Positions 33,971 to 43,290 of a stretch of 64,000 nt of DNA are shown here, piece by piece. Origin of the DNA: JBICHN01 sp043101845 (GTDB lineage Bacteria; Planctomycetota; Phycisphaerae; Phycisphaerales; UBA5793); assembly GCA_043101845.1 (NCBI GenBank), contig JBICHN010000002.1, positions 186,001 to 250,000 of the forward strand, read 5' to 3'. The notes beneath the pieces are model-generated. The model had not been told where the DNA came from and did no database searches. It saw only the letters and a program-made list of their open reading frames with translations. Position 1 is the first letter of the stretch. The number at the start of each line of letters is the position of its first letter. Both the position numbers and the translations under genes were made by a program.

Positions 33971-35902
33971 ATGATGTCTTTGAGTTCGGTAGCCGGAATC
34001 CTCATGCTCTCGCTCGCCGGGGTTTCGTGCGAGAGTCGCCCGATGTCCTCCATGGTGGACGGCCCGCCGGTGGAGTACACCGTTTCCCTTCACGCCCCGC
34101 AGACGCAGACGGTTGACCTCACCGTCGAGATCGGAGATCTCGAAGCGGACACGGTCGACTTCTACCTCCCGGTGTGGCGACCCGGGAAGTATGAAGTGCT
34201 CGATCCCGTCGGAACGCTTCGCGCCTTCCACGCGTCGGACGCGGAGTCCGGGATGCGGCTTCCCGTCGAACGCATCGACAAATCGGGATGGCGCGTCACG
34301 ACGAACGGCGCTGAACGAGTCCGCGTCGAGTACATGATTTACGCGAATTCGCTCGGTGATCGCACGCGTCATGTCGACGACTCACATGCGTTCCTGTCAG
34401 GGTCGTCCGTCTTTCTTTACAGTCCGAAACACCGGGACGATCCAGTGATCGTGCGGGTCGAAGCGCCGGACGGGTGGAGGATCGCGACGGGCCTCGAGCC
34501 GCACCCGGATCTGGAACACGCGGTCACGGCGCCGAATTACGATGTGCTGGTCGATTCACCACTCGAAATCGGACTGCACGATCTGCTCGAATTCGAAGCC
34601 GCTGGTCTTCCGCACGAGATTGTGATCTGGGGCGACGCCGACTACGACGCTGATCGATTGCGCGAAGATTTCGCGACGATCGTCGAGGAGCAGTTGGAGA
34701 TCTTCGGGTCGGCGCCGTACAAGCGCTATGTGTTTCTCATTCATGTTGGCAAGGGCGCGGGTGGGGGCACCGAGCATCTCAACTCGACCATCATGCAGAC
34801 GAGTCGCGCGGCGCTCGAAGACGAGGGCGCGTACGAACGCTTTCTCGGGCTCGTGTCGCACGAGTTCTTTCACACCTGGAATGTGAAGCAGCTCCGTCCC
34901 TCCGGGATTCACCCGTACGACTACCAGCGTGAGAACTACACACGCCTGCTCTGGGTCGCGGAGGGAACGACGAGCTATTACGACGATCTCACGCTTGCCC
35001 GGGGCGGATTGATCGGTGAGAAGGATTACCTGAGACGGATCGGGAACTCAATCAACAGTCTGCGCTCTCGACCCGGACGGCTCGTGCAGAGCCTCGAAGA
35101 CTCGTCGTACGACGCGTGGACGAAGTTCAACAAGTCGAGTCCCGACGATGTGAACACTGAAGTGTCGTTCTATTCGAAGGGCGCGCTGGTCAGCCTTCTT
35201 CTTGATCTGCGCCTGCGCGAGACGACGGGGAACCGCGTGTCGCTCGACACCATCATGCGGGAGATGTACGAGCGATACCCTCTGAGCGGGCCGGGCTTCA
35301 CTCCCGAGGACTTTGTGTCGGTCATCAACGAGCTCTCCGGCGCCGACTTCAATGCCTTCTTCGAGGCCTATGTCCGCGGCGTCGACGAGCCGGATTTTGA
35401 AACAGCGCTACCCGTCGTCGGACTTGAGCTCTATTTCGACGCGGCGGACGACGACGAACTGGAGAATGAGGCGGCGGAGTCAACCGAGGAGGAGCCCGGC
35501 GCCGGGAGCCCCGACCCCCCGATGAAGGCCTACCTCGGCGTCGACTTGAGCGGCGCCCGCGTTCGTGCGGTGCGATCCGACGGTCCGGCCTATCACGCCG
35601 GGATCATTGTGGACGACGAATTGCTTGCGGTCGATGGCCGGCGGGTTCGCAGCGGGGGTGATCTCGACGAGATCATCGAAGGCCGCGAACCGGGCGATGC
35701 GATCGAGGTCGTGTTCTTCCGCCGGGACGACCTGCGCTCGGTGCAGATCGAGCTTCTCGGCGTGCCGGATGGCGAGTGGAAGATCCGTCGGGTCGACGAT
35801 CCGAGTGATGAACAACGCGCCGCCTATGAGACCTGGATCGGACATGCCTGGCCCGGCGACGGCTCGGACGAAGAGAACGAGGACGACGAGGACGACGGAT
35901 AG
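33971..35902 (+). CDS. M61 family peptidase with C-terminal PDZ domain, lipoprotein
   Basis: This 643-residue protein has a short signal ending in LAGVSC, a probable lipidation site. The N-terminal beta domain (about 30-215) precedes a gluzincin catalytic domain with H297-E-F-F-H301 (SHEFFHTWNVKQ) and a downstream ligand Glu in LLWVAEGTTSYY. A PDZ domain occupies about residues 520-610 (LGVDLSGARVRAVRSDGPAY). This is the layout of glycyl aminopeptidase-like M61 enzymes. It ends in an acidic Glu/Asp tail. It probably acts in the periplasm. Confidence 0.92.
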   Translation: MMSLSSVAGILMLSLAGVSCESRPMSSMVDGPPVEYTVSLHAPQTQTVDLTVEIGDLEADTVDFYLPVWRPGKYEVLDPVGTLRAFHASDAESGMRLPVERIDKSGWRVTTNGAERVRVEYMIYANSLGDRTRHVDDSHAFLSGSSVFLYSPKHRDDPVIVRVEAPDGWRIATGLEPHPDLEHAVTAPNYDVLVDSPLEIGLHDLLEFEAAGLPHEIVIWGDADYDADRLREDFATIVEEQLEIFGSAPYKRYVFLIHVGKGAGGGTEHLNSTIMQTSRAALEDEGAYERFLGLVSHEFFHTWNVKQLRPSGIHPYDYQRENYTRLLWVAEGTTSYYDDLTLARGGLIGEKDYLRRIGNSINSLRSRPGRLVQSLEDSSYDAWTKFNKSSPDDVNTEVSFYSKGALVSLLLDLRLRETTGNRVSLDTIMREMYERYPLSGPGFTPEDFVSVINELSGADFNAFFEAYVRGVDEPDFETALPVVGLELYFDAADDDELENEAAESTEEEPGAGSPDPPMKAYLGVDLSGARVRAVRSDGPAYHAGIIVDDELLAVDGRRVRSGGDLDEIIEGREPGDAIEVVFFRRDDLRSVQIELLGVPDGEWKIRRVDDPSDEQRAAYETWIGHAWPGDGSDEENEDDEDDG

Positions 35903-35971
35903 TCGCGTCCCGCGTACGATCCCGCTCCATTCGACACGCCCGCGCCCAATCGAATCTCGGAACGAGCTCTG

Positions 35972-36919
35972 ATGGTCAGTCGTCTGCAATTCAAGCGATC
36001 ACTCGTTCTGAAGATGAAGCTCCGCGCCGCGTGGCTGCGCGCGGTCGAGGCGCGCCGGCGTCCCGGCGTCGAGGTGCATCCGTTTATTGTCACTGGTCCG
36101 CCCCGAAGCGGCACGAGTCTCCTGAATGCGCTGCTCATGCGAAAGTCGAATGTGCTCGTGGTCAACGAGCCGGTCGTCGTGAGCGATCCGCTGCTGGCCC
36201 AGGGGGCTCCGGCGAGGCTGGTTCAGGGGTATGTGAATACCGTCGCCCGGCAGGCGGTACGTGACGGCACGCTGACCACGAAGGTCGATCCATCGAGCCC
36301 CGGTCGTCCCACGACGGATACCTGGAATGTCGGCGCGGCGCGCGACGAGGTCACCATCGAGATCGATCGATCTCAACCGCTCTGCGTCGGCGTCAAGCAT
36401 CCAGTCTCGTTCATGGAGTTTCTCGACGAGTTGCTCGCGGGATGGTCGCGCCTTCGGGCGATCATCATCGTGCGCGATCCATGGTCGACCCTGCGCTCAT
36501 GGCGCGAGACGGGTTTCGGCTGGCAGCCCCAGATCGACGATCCGAGTTCAGGACCCTGGCGGAAGCTGTACGACCTCATTCCGGCGGTGGGCGATCCGCT
36601 CGAGCGTCGGGCTCACCTCTGGAAGATTCTGGTCGAGCGAGGGGTCGAACAGGCGCAACGGCGACCCGGACAGGCGCTCTTTCTTCGTTACGAGGAGTTG
36701 CTCGAACGGCCGGACCAGGTCATGGTGCGCTTGTACCGGCACATCGGGGCCATCAATCCCGAGCGACCGGTGGACACTTCGGATGTTCGACCTCAAGCCC
36801 GCGCCGAGTACCGCGGGCTCTCGGAGACTGAAGTGTCCATGATTCGTCGAATATGCGGCGATCTCGATACCGCGACGCTTCGCTCCAGCGTGCTCTCCAG
36901 CGATACGAAGTCCGCGTGA
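35972..36919 (+). CDS. Sulfotransferase family protein
   Basis: This 315-residue protein has the PAPS 5'-phosphosulfate-binding loop VTGPPRSGTSLLNALLMRKS at about residues 40-59, and a 3'-phosphate region with IIIVRDPWSTLRSWRETGFG at about 164-183. FLRYEELLERPDQVMVRLY near residue 240 is also typical. The acceptor could be a polysaccharide or a lipid; planctomycete genomes are rich in sulfation-related genes. No signal peptide is seen. Confidence 0.88.
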   Translation: MVSRLQFKRSLVLKMKLRAAWLRAVEARRRPGVEVHPFIVTGPPRSGTSLLNALLMRKSNVLVVNEPVVVSDPLLAQGAPARLVQGYVNTVARQAVRDGTLTTKVDPSSPGRPTTDTWNVGAARDEVTIEIDRSQPLCVGVKHPVSFMEFLDELLAGWSRLRAIIIVRDPWSTLRSWRETGFGWQPQIDDPSSGPWRKLYDLIPAVGDPLERRAHLWKILVERGVEQAQRRPGQALFLRYEELLERPDQVMVRLYRHIGAINPERPVDTSDVRPQARAEYRGLSETEVSMIRRICGDLDTATLRSSVLSSDTKSA

Positions 36920-36942
36920 GCCGCGAACCCTGATCGCCAGAG

Positions 36943-37692
36943 TCATTCCCTTTCGATGCGAAGAACATCGCCGACGCGAATGGCTCCGGGTCGAACAGTC
37001 GTCGCGTAGACCCCGGCGCAGCCGTCGTGCGCCTCATAAACCGTGTCGAGCACCGATTGATCGCGTTCGATCGAATCCGGATCGAGCGTGATGACTCGAC
37101 ATCGCTTGATGCGGAAGTCAACGCGCAATGCCGCCCCCGTCTCTCCGAAGCGAATGGTCTGGCCGGCCCACCCCGCTTCCGGCGTTCGACCGTCCGCCGA
37201 CTCATGCGGCTCGATCAGCACATTCGGTCGAAAGCGACGATAGTCGAGCGACTCATGCCCGGCGTCGGCTCCGATGGTTGCGACGCTCGTCGTCGTGAGG
37301 AGAGAGATCGGCATGTTATCGAAGGCGCCGCGGTTCATGCGCGTCAGAGAAATGGGGCGCCCGAGCGACTCGGTGAGCGCGGCGGCGAGCGAAGGGTCGT
37401 CGACGGCGAGGTCCCGCCCGTCAGGAACTCCGATTCGGACGCCCGACTTCGCCGGCCGATCAGGATCGGTGTAGTACGCCTCATGCTTCAACATCTCCGG
37501 AATATTGCGGGCGGTCGCCCAGGGGAATCCGGACGCGTCGCCGGTCTGGACGAAGGCGTAACGACGATCGCCCTCGAGTCCGGCCCACCCCGCGGCCACC
37601 GTGTCCACCGCGCGGCCGCGCATGGACTTCACCGGGTAGAGCCAGAGGGCGCGAACGATTCCAAGCGGCGTAATTGAGCTTTCAGCGGCCAT
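36943..37692 (-). CDS. MOSC domain protein
   Basis: This 249-residue protein has an N-terminal MOSC beta-barrel segment (ALWLYPVKSMRGRAVDTV) and the C-terminal MOSC domain with the conserved Cys in DFRIKRCRVITLDPDS, followed by VYATTVRPGAIRVGDVLRI. MOSC proteins bind sulfur or molybdenum cofactor and include N-hydroxylated-base reductases (YcbX/YiiM, mARC). Without partner domains the substrate cannot be set. It is divergent from the lipoprotein gene next to it. Confidence 0.9.
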   Translation of the reverse strand: MAAESSITPLGIVRALWLYPVKSMRGRAVDTVAAGWAGLEGDRRYAFVQTGDASGFPWATARNIPEMLKHEAYYTDPDRPAKSGVRIGVPDGRDLAVDDPSLAAALTESLGRPISLTRMNRGAFDNMPISLLTTTSVATIGADAGHESLDYRRFRPNVLIEPHESADGRTPEAGWAGQTIRFGETGAALRVDFRIKRCRVITLDPDSIERDQSVLDTVYEAHDGCAGVYATTVRPGAIRVGDVLRIERE

Positions 37693-37868
37693 GTCCGCAG
37701 AATAGGCCCCTCCGGGTTCGAATGCACATTCCGGACGCCGGACTGGACGGCGCGTTTATCATTCGTTCGCACCCGGTCGGTCTGCGGAAGCGGGGCTCGA
37801 CGAATCGGAAGAAGGAAGTCAGGGTGGGGTTCCAGGAAGCGAATCAATTGAGGAAAGGGGTAGGGGCT

Positions 37869-38360
37869 ATGAGAACACGAACCGGATGGACGCTCGCCTT
37901 GACGCTCGCGCTGGGCGGTGTGGTCGGTCTCGCCGGCTGCGATGGGGACGAGGACGAGCCGGCCGAAATCGTTGATGATGAGATCGACGCCGAGGGGACG
38001 ATCGACGATCTTCGTCGTCGTGCTGACGACACCGTGCAGTCGGCGAAGGAGTGGTCCGCGGAACGACGAAACGAATTCGTCGACCTGATGGACGAGCAAC
38101 TCGATGGCTTCGATGAGCAACTCGAAGACTTTGAGGGTCGGGTCGACGAGCTCGACGAATCCGCGCAGGCGAAGTACGACGAGATGGTCGAGGCCATGCG
38201 CGAAGAGAAGGACGAACTCTCGAACCGGCTTGCGGAGTTGAAGACGGAGTCCGGCGCGGCGTGGGCCGATCTCAAGGAGATCTTTGAGGACAGCTGGGAA
38301 GCGCTCAAGGAACAATACCGGGAGGCGAAGAACGCGCTCGATAACGAACCCGGCGGCTGA
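37869..38360 (+). CDS. Small acidic helical lipoprotein
   Basis: It is 163 residues from the ATG at 37869, preceded by GAGGAAAGGGG. The lipobox is GLAGC at residues about 21-25. The mature part is almost entirely charged helix (DLMDEQLDGFDEQLEDFEGR; YDEMVEAMREEKDELSNRLA), probably a coiled coil or an apolipoprotein-like amphipathic protein. I do not recognise a named family. It ends just before a strong bidirectional terminator shared with atpA. Confidence 0.75.
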   Translation: MRTRTGWTLALTLALGGVVGLAGCDGDEDEPAEIVDDEIDAEGTIDDLRRRADDTVQSAKEWSAERRNEFVDLMDEQLDGFDEQLEDFEGRVDELDESAQAKYDEMVEAMREEKDELSNRLAELKTESGAAWADLKEIFEDSWEALKEQYREAKNALDNEPGG

Positions 38361-38380
38361 TCAACGGAACCGATCATGAG

Positions 38381-38412
38381 AAAACGCCCGGCTCATCAGA
38401 GCCGGGCGTTTT
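38381..38412. terminator. Bidirectional rho-independent terminator between the lipoprotein gene and atpA
   Basis: AAAACGCCCGGCTC (38381-38394) and GAGCCGGGCGTTTT (38399-38412) form a perfect 14-bp stem with a four-base loop (ATCA). The A-run and T-run on the two sides let it work on both strands. It lies between two convergent genes, 20 bp after the lipoprotein stop and 29 bp after the atpA stop. Confidence 0.93.
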
Positions 38413-38441
38413 GCATTTGGACATGGCTGAAACCGGAACGA

Positions 38442-39983
38442 TTACTTGCTCGCGGGTGACCAGTTCGCCTTGAAGTCCCGGATGGCGCTCTGAAGCTGCT
38501 TCGTAAGTTCGTCATCGAAGGATTTCTTCTCAGCAAGTCGATCACGGATCGCCTTGCCGGGACCGGCCATGTATTCGAGCATCGCCTGCTCGAACTCGGC
38601 GACCTGATCGAGCGGAACATCGTCGAGAATGCCCTTCGTGCCCGCGAAGATCGAGATGACCTGGTCGATGACATCCATCGGCTCGTACTGCAGCTGCTTG
38701 AGCAACTCGACCATTCGGGCGCCGCGATCGAGCTGCCGCTGGGTCGCCTTGTCGAGTTCCGTGCCGAGCTGGGCGAACGCTTCGAGTTCGCGGAACGCCG
38801 CGAGGTCGAGACGCAGCGATCCGGCGATCTGCTTCATCGCCTTGATCTGCGCGGCGCCGCCCACGCGAGACACCGAGATACCGACATTCACCGCGGGGCG
38901 AACGCCGGCGAAGAAGAGATCGGGCTCAAGGTAGATCTGGCCGTCGGTGATCGAAATCACATTCGTCGGAATGTACGCCGACACATCGCCTTCCTGCGTC
39001 TCGATGATGGGCAGCGCCGTGAGCGATCCGCCGCCGTTCTCGTCCGAGAGCTTCGTCGCGCGTTCGAGGAGGCGGCTGTGCAGGTAGAACACATCGCCCG
39101 GATACGCCTCGCGCCCCGGCGGGCGGCGGAGGAGCAGCGAAAGCTGGCGGTACGCGGTCGCCTGCTTGGACAGGTCGTCGTACACGCAGAGGACATGCTT
39201 GCCCTGCCACATGAAGTGCTCGCCCATCGCGCATCCGGCGTACGGGGCGATGTACTGGAGCGGCGCGGGGTCGGACGCCGAAGCGTTCACGACGATCGTG
39301 TAATCCATCGCGCCGTGCTTCTTGAGCGTCTCGACCACACCGGCGACGGTCGACTCCTTCTGACCCACGGCGACATAGATACAGACCACGCCTTCGGGCG
39401 TGCCCCAGTATCGCTTCTGGTTGATGATCGTGTCGATCGCGATCGCCGTCTTACCCGTCTTACGGTCGCCGATGATGAGTTCGCGCTGGCCGCGCCCGAT
39501 CGGAATCATCGAGTCGATCGCCTTGATGCCGGTCTGCAAGGGCTGGTTCACCGGCTGCCGCTCGGCGATGCCCGGCGCGACGATGTCGACCTTGCGCGTC
39601 GTCTCGGCGTCGATCGCCGGGCCGCCGTCAATCGGCTGGCCGAGCGGGTTCACGACGCGGCCGAGCAGGGCGTCGCCCGCGGGGACCTCGAGAAGGCGTC
39701 CGGTCGAGCGGACGGTGTCTCCCTCACGGACATGGAGGTAGTCGCCGAGGATGACGGCGCCGATCGTGTCCGATTCGAGGTTCATCGCCTGGGCCATGAC
39801 CGGCCCTTCGCTTGTTTGAATCTCGAGCAGTTCCGCGGCCATCGCGCTCGACAGGCCATAGATGCGGGCGATGCCGTCACCCACCTGCACGACCTGTCCG
39901 ACCTCGCTGATTTCGAGCTCAGCGCGATACTGCTCGATTTCCTGCTTGATGACGCTCGTGATCTCGTCCGTTCTGATCTTCAC
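38442..39983 (-). CDS. atpA: F1Fo ATP synthase alpha subunit
   Basis: This 513-residue protein starts at a GTG after AAGGA. The N-terminal domain (VVQVGDGIARIYGLSSAMAA), Walker A GDRKTGKT at 172-179 and the arginine-finger region (VGISVSRVGGAAQIKAM) identify the alpha subunit of the F1 head. It is the last gene of the minus-strand atp unit and is followed directly by a hairpin terminator. The genes atpG, atpD and atpC expected next are absent here. Confidence 0.97.
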   Translation of the reverse strand: MKIRTDEITSVIKQEIEQYRAELEISEVGQVVQVGDGIARIYGLSSAMAAELLEIQTSEGPVMAQAMNLESDTIGAVILGDYLHVREGDTVRSTGRLLEVPAGDALLGRVVNPLGQPIDGGPAIDAETTRKVDIVAPGIAERQPVNQPLQTGIKAIDSMIPIGRGQRELIIGDRKTGKTAIAIDTIINQKRYWGTPEGVVCIYVAVGQKESTVAGVVETLKKHGAMDYTIVVNASASDPAPLQYIAPYAGCAMGEHFMWQGKHVLCVYDDLSKQATAYRQLSLLLRRPPGREAYPGDVFYLHSRLLERATKLSDENGGGSLTALPIIETQEGDVSAYIPTNVISITDGQIYLEPDLFFAGVRPAVNVGISVSRVGGAAQIKAMKQIAGSLRLDLAAFRELEAFAQLGTELDKATQRQLDRGARMVELLKQLQYEPMDVIDQVISIFAGTKGILDDVPLDQVAEFEQAMLEYMAGPGKAIRDRLAEKKSFDDELTKQLQSAIRDFKANWSPASK

Positions 39984-40037
39984 GGCTGTTTCCTTCGTAC
40001 GCTCGAGTAATCCGATCGTCGGGTGGTCGCCCGGCGA

Positions 40038-40694
40038 TCAAGTGGTTTCGGTCACCATCGCCGAGTCGCTCGGCTCATTGGCGGAACGACCCTCTTCGAT
40101 CAACTGACTGATTCGCGCGCGAATCGACTCGACGCCGCTCTTCGTAAGGGCGTCGCGCAGGTTCTGAAGACGCGACTGCACCGACGCGTCGATGAGTCGG
40201 TCGCCGATCCGTAGCTTCAAGCCGCCGATCATGTGCGGATCGACGGAGTTGTGCAGGACAGGATCGAGATCGAGCGCTTCCCGCACGCGGGATCGAACGC
40301 GCTCGAGTTGCGCGTCGTCCATCGGCGACGCCGAAATGACTTCGACCGCGACCCGGCCTTCGCGACCCCAGAGCATCTGGCGGAAGGCGTGGGCGATGTC
40401 ACCGATGTGGCCGAGTCGATCCTTTGCGTTCAACACAAGGAGGAATCGCAGGACGAGGTCGGAAACCGTGCCTTCGAAGATTCGGCGCAGGCTCTCCGCG
40501 CGGTCATCCGCAGCGATGATGCGGCTGCGGAAGAAATCGTCGAGTTCTCTCGAGCCTCGCGTGAGATCCGCAAGCTCATCGAGTTCAACGCTCACCGACT
40601 TAACCTGCTCGAGTCCGCCGGCCTGCTCGGCGAGCTCGAAGAGGCTCGTCGCGTAGGTCTGGGCGACCGCGTCAATGTGATGGTTCGTGGACAT
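40038..40694 (-). CDS. atpH: F1Fo ATP synthase delta subunit
   Basis: This 218-residue protein has the OSCP/delta pattern: AQTYATSLFELAEQAGGLEQ at the N-terminus, LRFLLVLNAKDRLGHIGDIA in the middle and DPHMIGGLKLRIGDRLIDAS near the C-terminus. It joins the F1 head to the peripheral stalk. It is somewhat longer than usual (about 180) because of a C-terminal extension. It lies 54 bp upstream of atpA and 21 bp after atpF. Confidence 0.95.
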   Translation of the reverse strand: MSTNHHIDAVAQTYATSLFELAEQAGGLEQVKSVSVELDELADLTRGSRELDDFFRSRIIAADDRAESLRRIFEGTVSDLVLRFLLVLNAKDRLGHIGDIAHAFRQMLWGREGRVAVEVISASPMDDAQLERVRSRVREALDLDPVLHNSVDPHMIGGLKLRIGDRLIDASVQSRLQNLRDALTKSGVESIRARISQLIEEGRSANEPSDSAMVTETT

Positions 40695-40715
40695 GGTCTC
40701 GCTCTCAGGTCGTCG

Positions 40716-41330
40716 TTAGTTCCGTCCGCCGTTCTTCATCGAGGCGAGTTGCTGCAGCGAATCGTCCACGAGCTTCTCGTGGTCGGCGGCGGAGATCTCA
40801 CGCTCGAGAATCTTCTCGGCGATGGTGGTCGAGAGTCGCGCGGTCTCGTTGTAGAGATCGGTGATCGCGGCGCGCTTCGCCGCTTCGATATCCTGCTTTG
40901 CCCGCTCCTTCATGGCGACGATCTCCGCCTCGTTCTTCGCCCGAAGCTCGTCGGCGACCTTCTCGGCGCTCTGCCGGGCCGACGCGATCATCTCGCCCGC
41001 CTCAGCCCGCGCCTTCGCGAGTTCCTTCTCGTATTCCTCAAGCGCCGCCTGGGCCTGCGCACGCGCGTTCTCGGCCGATTCGATCTCGGTGCGAATCTTG
41101 ACCTCGCGCTCGTTCAGCGCGTTGAGGATGAGTCCCCATGCCGATTTCTTCAACAGGAAGAAGAGGACAAGGAACATGAGGATCGCCGCGATCATCGCCG
41201 GCACGGCGGTCTCGGGCTTCACGAGCAGTTGCGGATTCGCGCCGCTTTCGTCCGCCGCGAACGCCACCGCGGTCGGGGCGAGGACGGCGCAGCCGCTAAT
41301 CACACGAACGAGCGTCTTCGAACGGGTCAT
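40716..41330 (-). CDS. atpF: F1Fo ATP synthase b subunit
   Basis: It is 204 residues from the ATG at 41330, chosen over ATG 41345 because GGAGAG precedes it. A signal-like N-terminus (ISGCAVLAPTAVAFAADES) is followed by the membrane helix VPAMIAAILMFLVLFFLLKK and a long Ala/Glu/Lys-rich coiled coil. This is the peripheral-stalk b subunit. The extra N-terminal leader is longer than in proteobacterial b subunits and may be cleaved. Confidence 0.95.
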   Translation of the reverse strand: MTRSKTLVRVISGCAVLAPTAVAFAADESGANPQLLVKPETAVPAMIAAILMFLVLFFLLKKSAWGLILNALNEREVKIRTEIESAENARAQAQAALEEYEKELAKARAEAGEMIASARQSAEKVADELRAKNEAEIVAMKERAKQDIEAAKRAAITDLYNETARLSTTIAEKILEREISAADHEKLVDDSLQQLASMKNGGRN

Positions 41331-41562
41331 GTCGCTCTCCAGCATCAGGAGTCACGCCTCTCGGCGGTCCCAATCGTGTCCTTCCAGCCGCCGTGATCGG
41401 TTCGGCGGCCGGCGAATCAGTCTCGAGTCCGGAGCCATACGGGCCGGGGGCCTCAGCCGGTCGGTCGGTCGGTTGAACGATCGTCCGGCCGGGCCCTCGG
41501 CCCGTCGCGCGTGAACGCGACGGGCCGGAATCTGCGAGTCGATCACCCGCGTGTCGCGTCGA

Positions 41563-41889
41563 TCAGCCGACGAACACGAGGATGAGCAGGACGACCACGC
41601 CGAAGAGCGTGGCGCCTTCGACGAACGCCGCGGACAACACCATGGCGCCCGAGATGTCCTTCGAGGCCTCCGGCTGCCGAGCCATGCTCTCGACCGCCGA
41701 AGAACCGATGTTTCCAATCCCTTTCCCGCCGCCGATGATGACCAGACCGAGGCCGATGCCGATGCCGAGCGCCTTGAGGCCGGCGTCACCGAGGAGCGCC
41801 GTCGTCTCGGCCTGACCGAACGCCGGAGCGCCGGCGAGGGCCATCATGGCCAGAATGCCGGCGCCGAGCCAGAAGAAGAGCTTGTTCAT
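41563..41889 (-). CDS. atpE: F1Fo ATP synthase c subunit
   Basis: It is 108 residues from the ATG at 41889, which follows TTGGAG. A leader of about 26 residues (FFWLGAGILAMMALAGAPAF) precedes the two c-ring helices, ALGIGIGLGLVIIGGGKGIG and LSAAFVEGATLFGVVVLLIL. The ion-binding carboxylate is E91. RQPEAS in the loop contacts gamma and epsilon. The leader suggests cleavage or a third helix. The residues around E91 do not show an obvious sodium-type signature. Confidence 0.95.
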   Translation of the reverse strand: MNKLFFWLGAGILAMMALAGAPAFGQAETTALLGDAGLKALGIGIGLGLVIIGGGKGIGNIGSSAVESMARQPEASKDISGAMVLSAAFVEGATLFGVVVLLILVFVG

Positions 41890-42012
41890 AATGCGAATCT
41901 CCAAACACTCGTGACGCGGTGAGGACGCGTCGTTTTCGGGTCTACCCTCGCGGGCCCGGGCGAGCCCCTCACTGGCCGGCCTCGACCCATGTGAAATCAA
42001 GTCTTGCCGCGT

Positions 42013-43290
42013 TCAGTGCGCCGGCGCCGTCGTAAAGCTCTGCGACGGCGTCACGCCCATCTCGGCGTCGTCGTGCGTGTGCTTGTCATGATGCTCGTGA
42101 CCGTGATGCTGGAACATGCTGATGAACATCGTGGTCAGGAAGGTGAAGATGTACGCCTGAATGAACGCGACGAGCAGTTCGAGCAGTCCAACCGCCGTCG
42201 CGAAGAGAATCGAGCCGATGGCGATAAGGATCGCGGCGATCGCGCCACCGAAACTCGTCGTCCAGGTCTCGGACTCCGGCAGCCAGACGACCGCAAGTCC
42301 GTTCCATGCCATCGCCGCGAAGCCGAGCAGCGCCGAGAGCATGACATGGCCCGCCGTCATATTCGCGAAGAGACGAACCATGAGCGCGAACGGCTTCGCC
42401 ATGAGCCCGATGATCTCGAGCGCGACGGTGAGGGGCCACAGCAGCACCGGCGCGTCGAGCGTGAGGTGATGGAGGAAGCCGCCCAGGCCGAGCGCACGAA
42501 TGCCGGCGCCGATCACGACGATGATGGCGATGAGCGCGAGAGCGAAGGTCACGGCGATATTGCCCGTCGCCGTCCCACCCACGCCGTGGAAGTGTGACGC
42601 GGGGTACGCCTTCGTCAGGTCCTGGAAGAGAATGAAGGGTCCGAGCTTGGAGACATGGTGTTCGTCATGCGCCCCGGCGCCATAAGAATCGTCGCCGTGC
42701 GCGGCCTCGTCGCCATACGCGTCTTTCGCGGCGGCGAGATGCTCGTCGTCCTCATGGCCCTCAACGCCCGGCGCCGCCTCAATCCCGTGTTCGTCATCTT
42801 CCGGCTCGTATGCGAGCGGATCCGCATAGCCCCCGGTGAGCGCCGGATCGTCAACCGGCTCGGCGACCTCATGGGCGGAGTTGAACACCGGATCGAGCAC
42901 GAGCGCCGTCGTGTCAAGGAGCGGCACGAGGCCGAGCAGGTTGTTGAACAGGATGAAGAAGAAGGTCGTCCAGATGAACGGCATGAACTTGTCGGTATTC
43001 GAGCCGAGAACTGGCTTCGCGACCTGATCGCGGAAGAAGACACAGATGATCTCGATCAGGTGCGCAAAGACGCCCTTCGTCACATAATCGTGGCTCGTAC
43101 CGGTACGACCCGTCGAGATGCGACGAGCCACGGCGGGCATCGCGAGGAGCATGAAGACGGTCACGACCAGCATGAGCAGGATGTGGTTCGTCAGCAACGC
43201 ATATCCGCTCGGGAGACTGATGAGCGGATAGTCGTAGTTGTGATGCAGGGGATCGCCCCCCGCGAGCGTGAGGACCAGGGATTCGGTCAT
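42013..43290 (-). CDS. atpB: F1Fo ATP synthase a subunit with large acidic/His-rich insertion
   Basis: This 425-residue protein is far longer than the usual 240-290. The proton-channel Arg is R306 in PFALMVRLFANMTAGH, and the surrounding helices are conserved. Between the helix ending near residue 125 and the helix at about 245 there is an insertion rich in Asp, Glu, His and Ala (YEPEDDEHGIEAAPGVEGHE and similar). The C-terminal tail is also His-rich (HHGHEHHDKHTHDD). The ATG at 43290 overlaps the stop of atpI by one base; a GTG one codon upstream is possible. Confidence 0.95.
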   Translation of the reverse strand: MTESLVLTLAGGDPLHHNYDYPLISLPSGYALLTNHILLMLVVTVFMLLAMPAVARRISTGRTGTSHDYVTKGVFAHLIEIICVFFRDQVAKPVLGSNTDKFMPFIWTTFFFILFNNLLGLVPLLDTTALVLDPVFNSAHEVAEPVDDPALTGGYADPLAYEPEDDEHGIEAAPGVEGHEDDEHLAAAKDAYGDEAAHGDDSYGAGAHDEHHVSKLGPFILFQDLTKAYPASHFHGVGGTATGNIAVTFALALIAIIVVIGAGIRALGLGGFLHHLTLDAPVLLWPLTVALEIIGLMAKPFALMVRLFANMTAGHVMLSALLGFAAMAWNGLAVVWLPESETWTTSFGGAIAAILIAIGSILFATAVGLLELLVAFIQAYIFTFLTTMFISMFQHHGHEHHDKHTHDDAEMGVTPSQSFTTAPAH

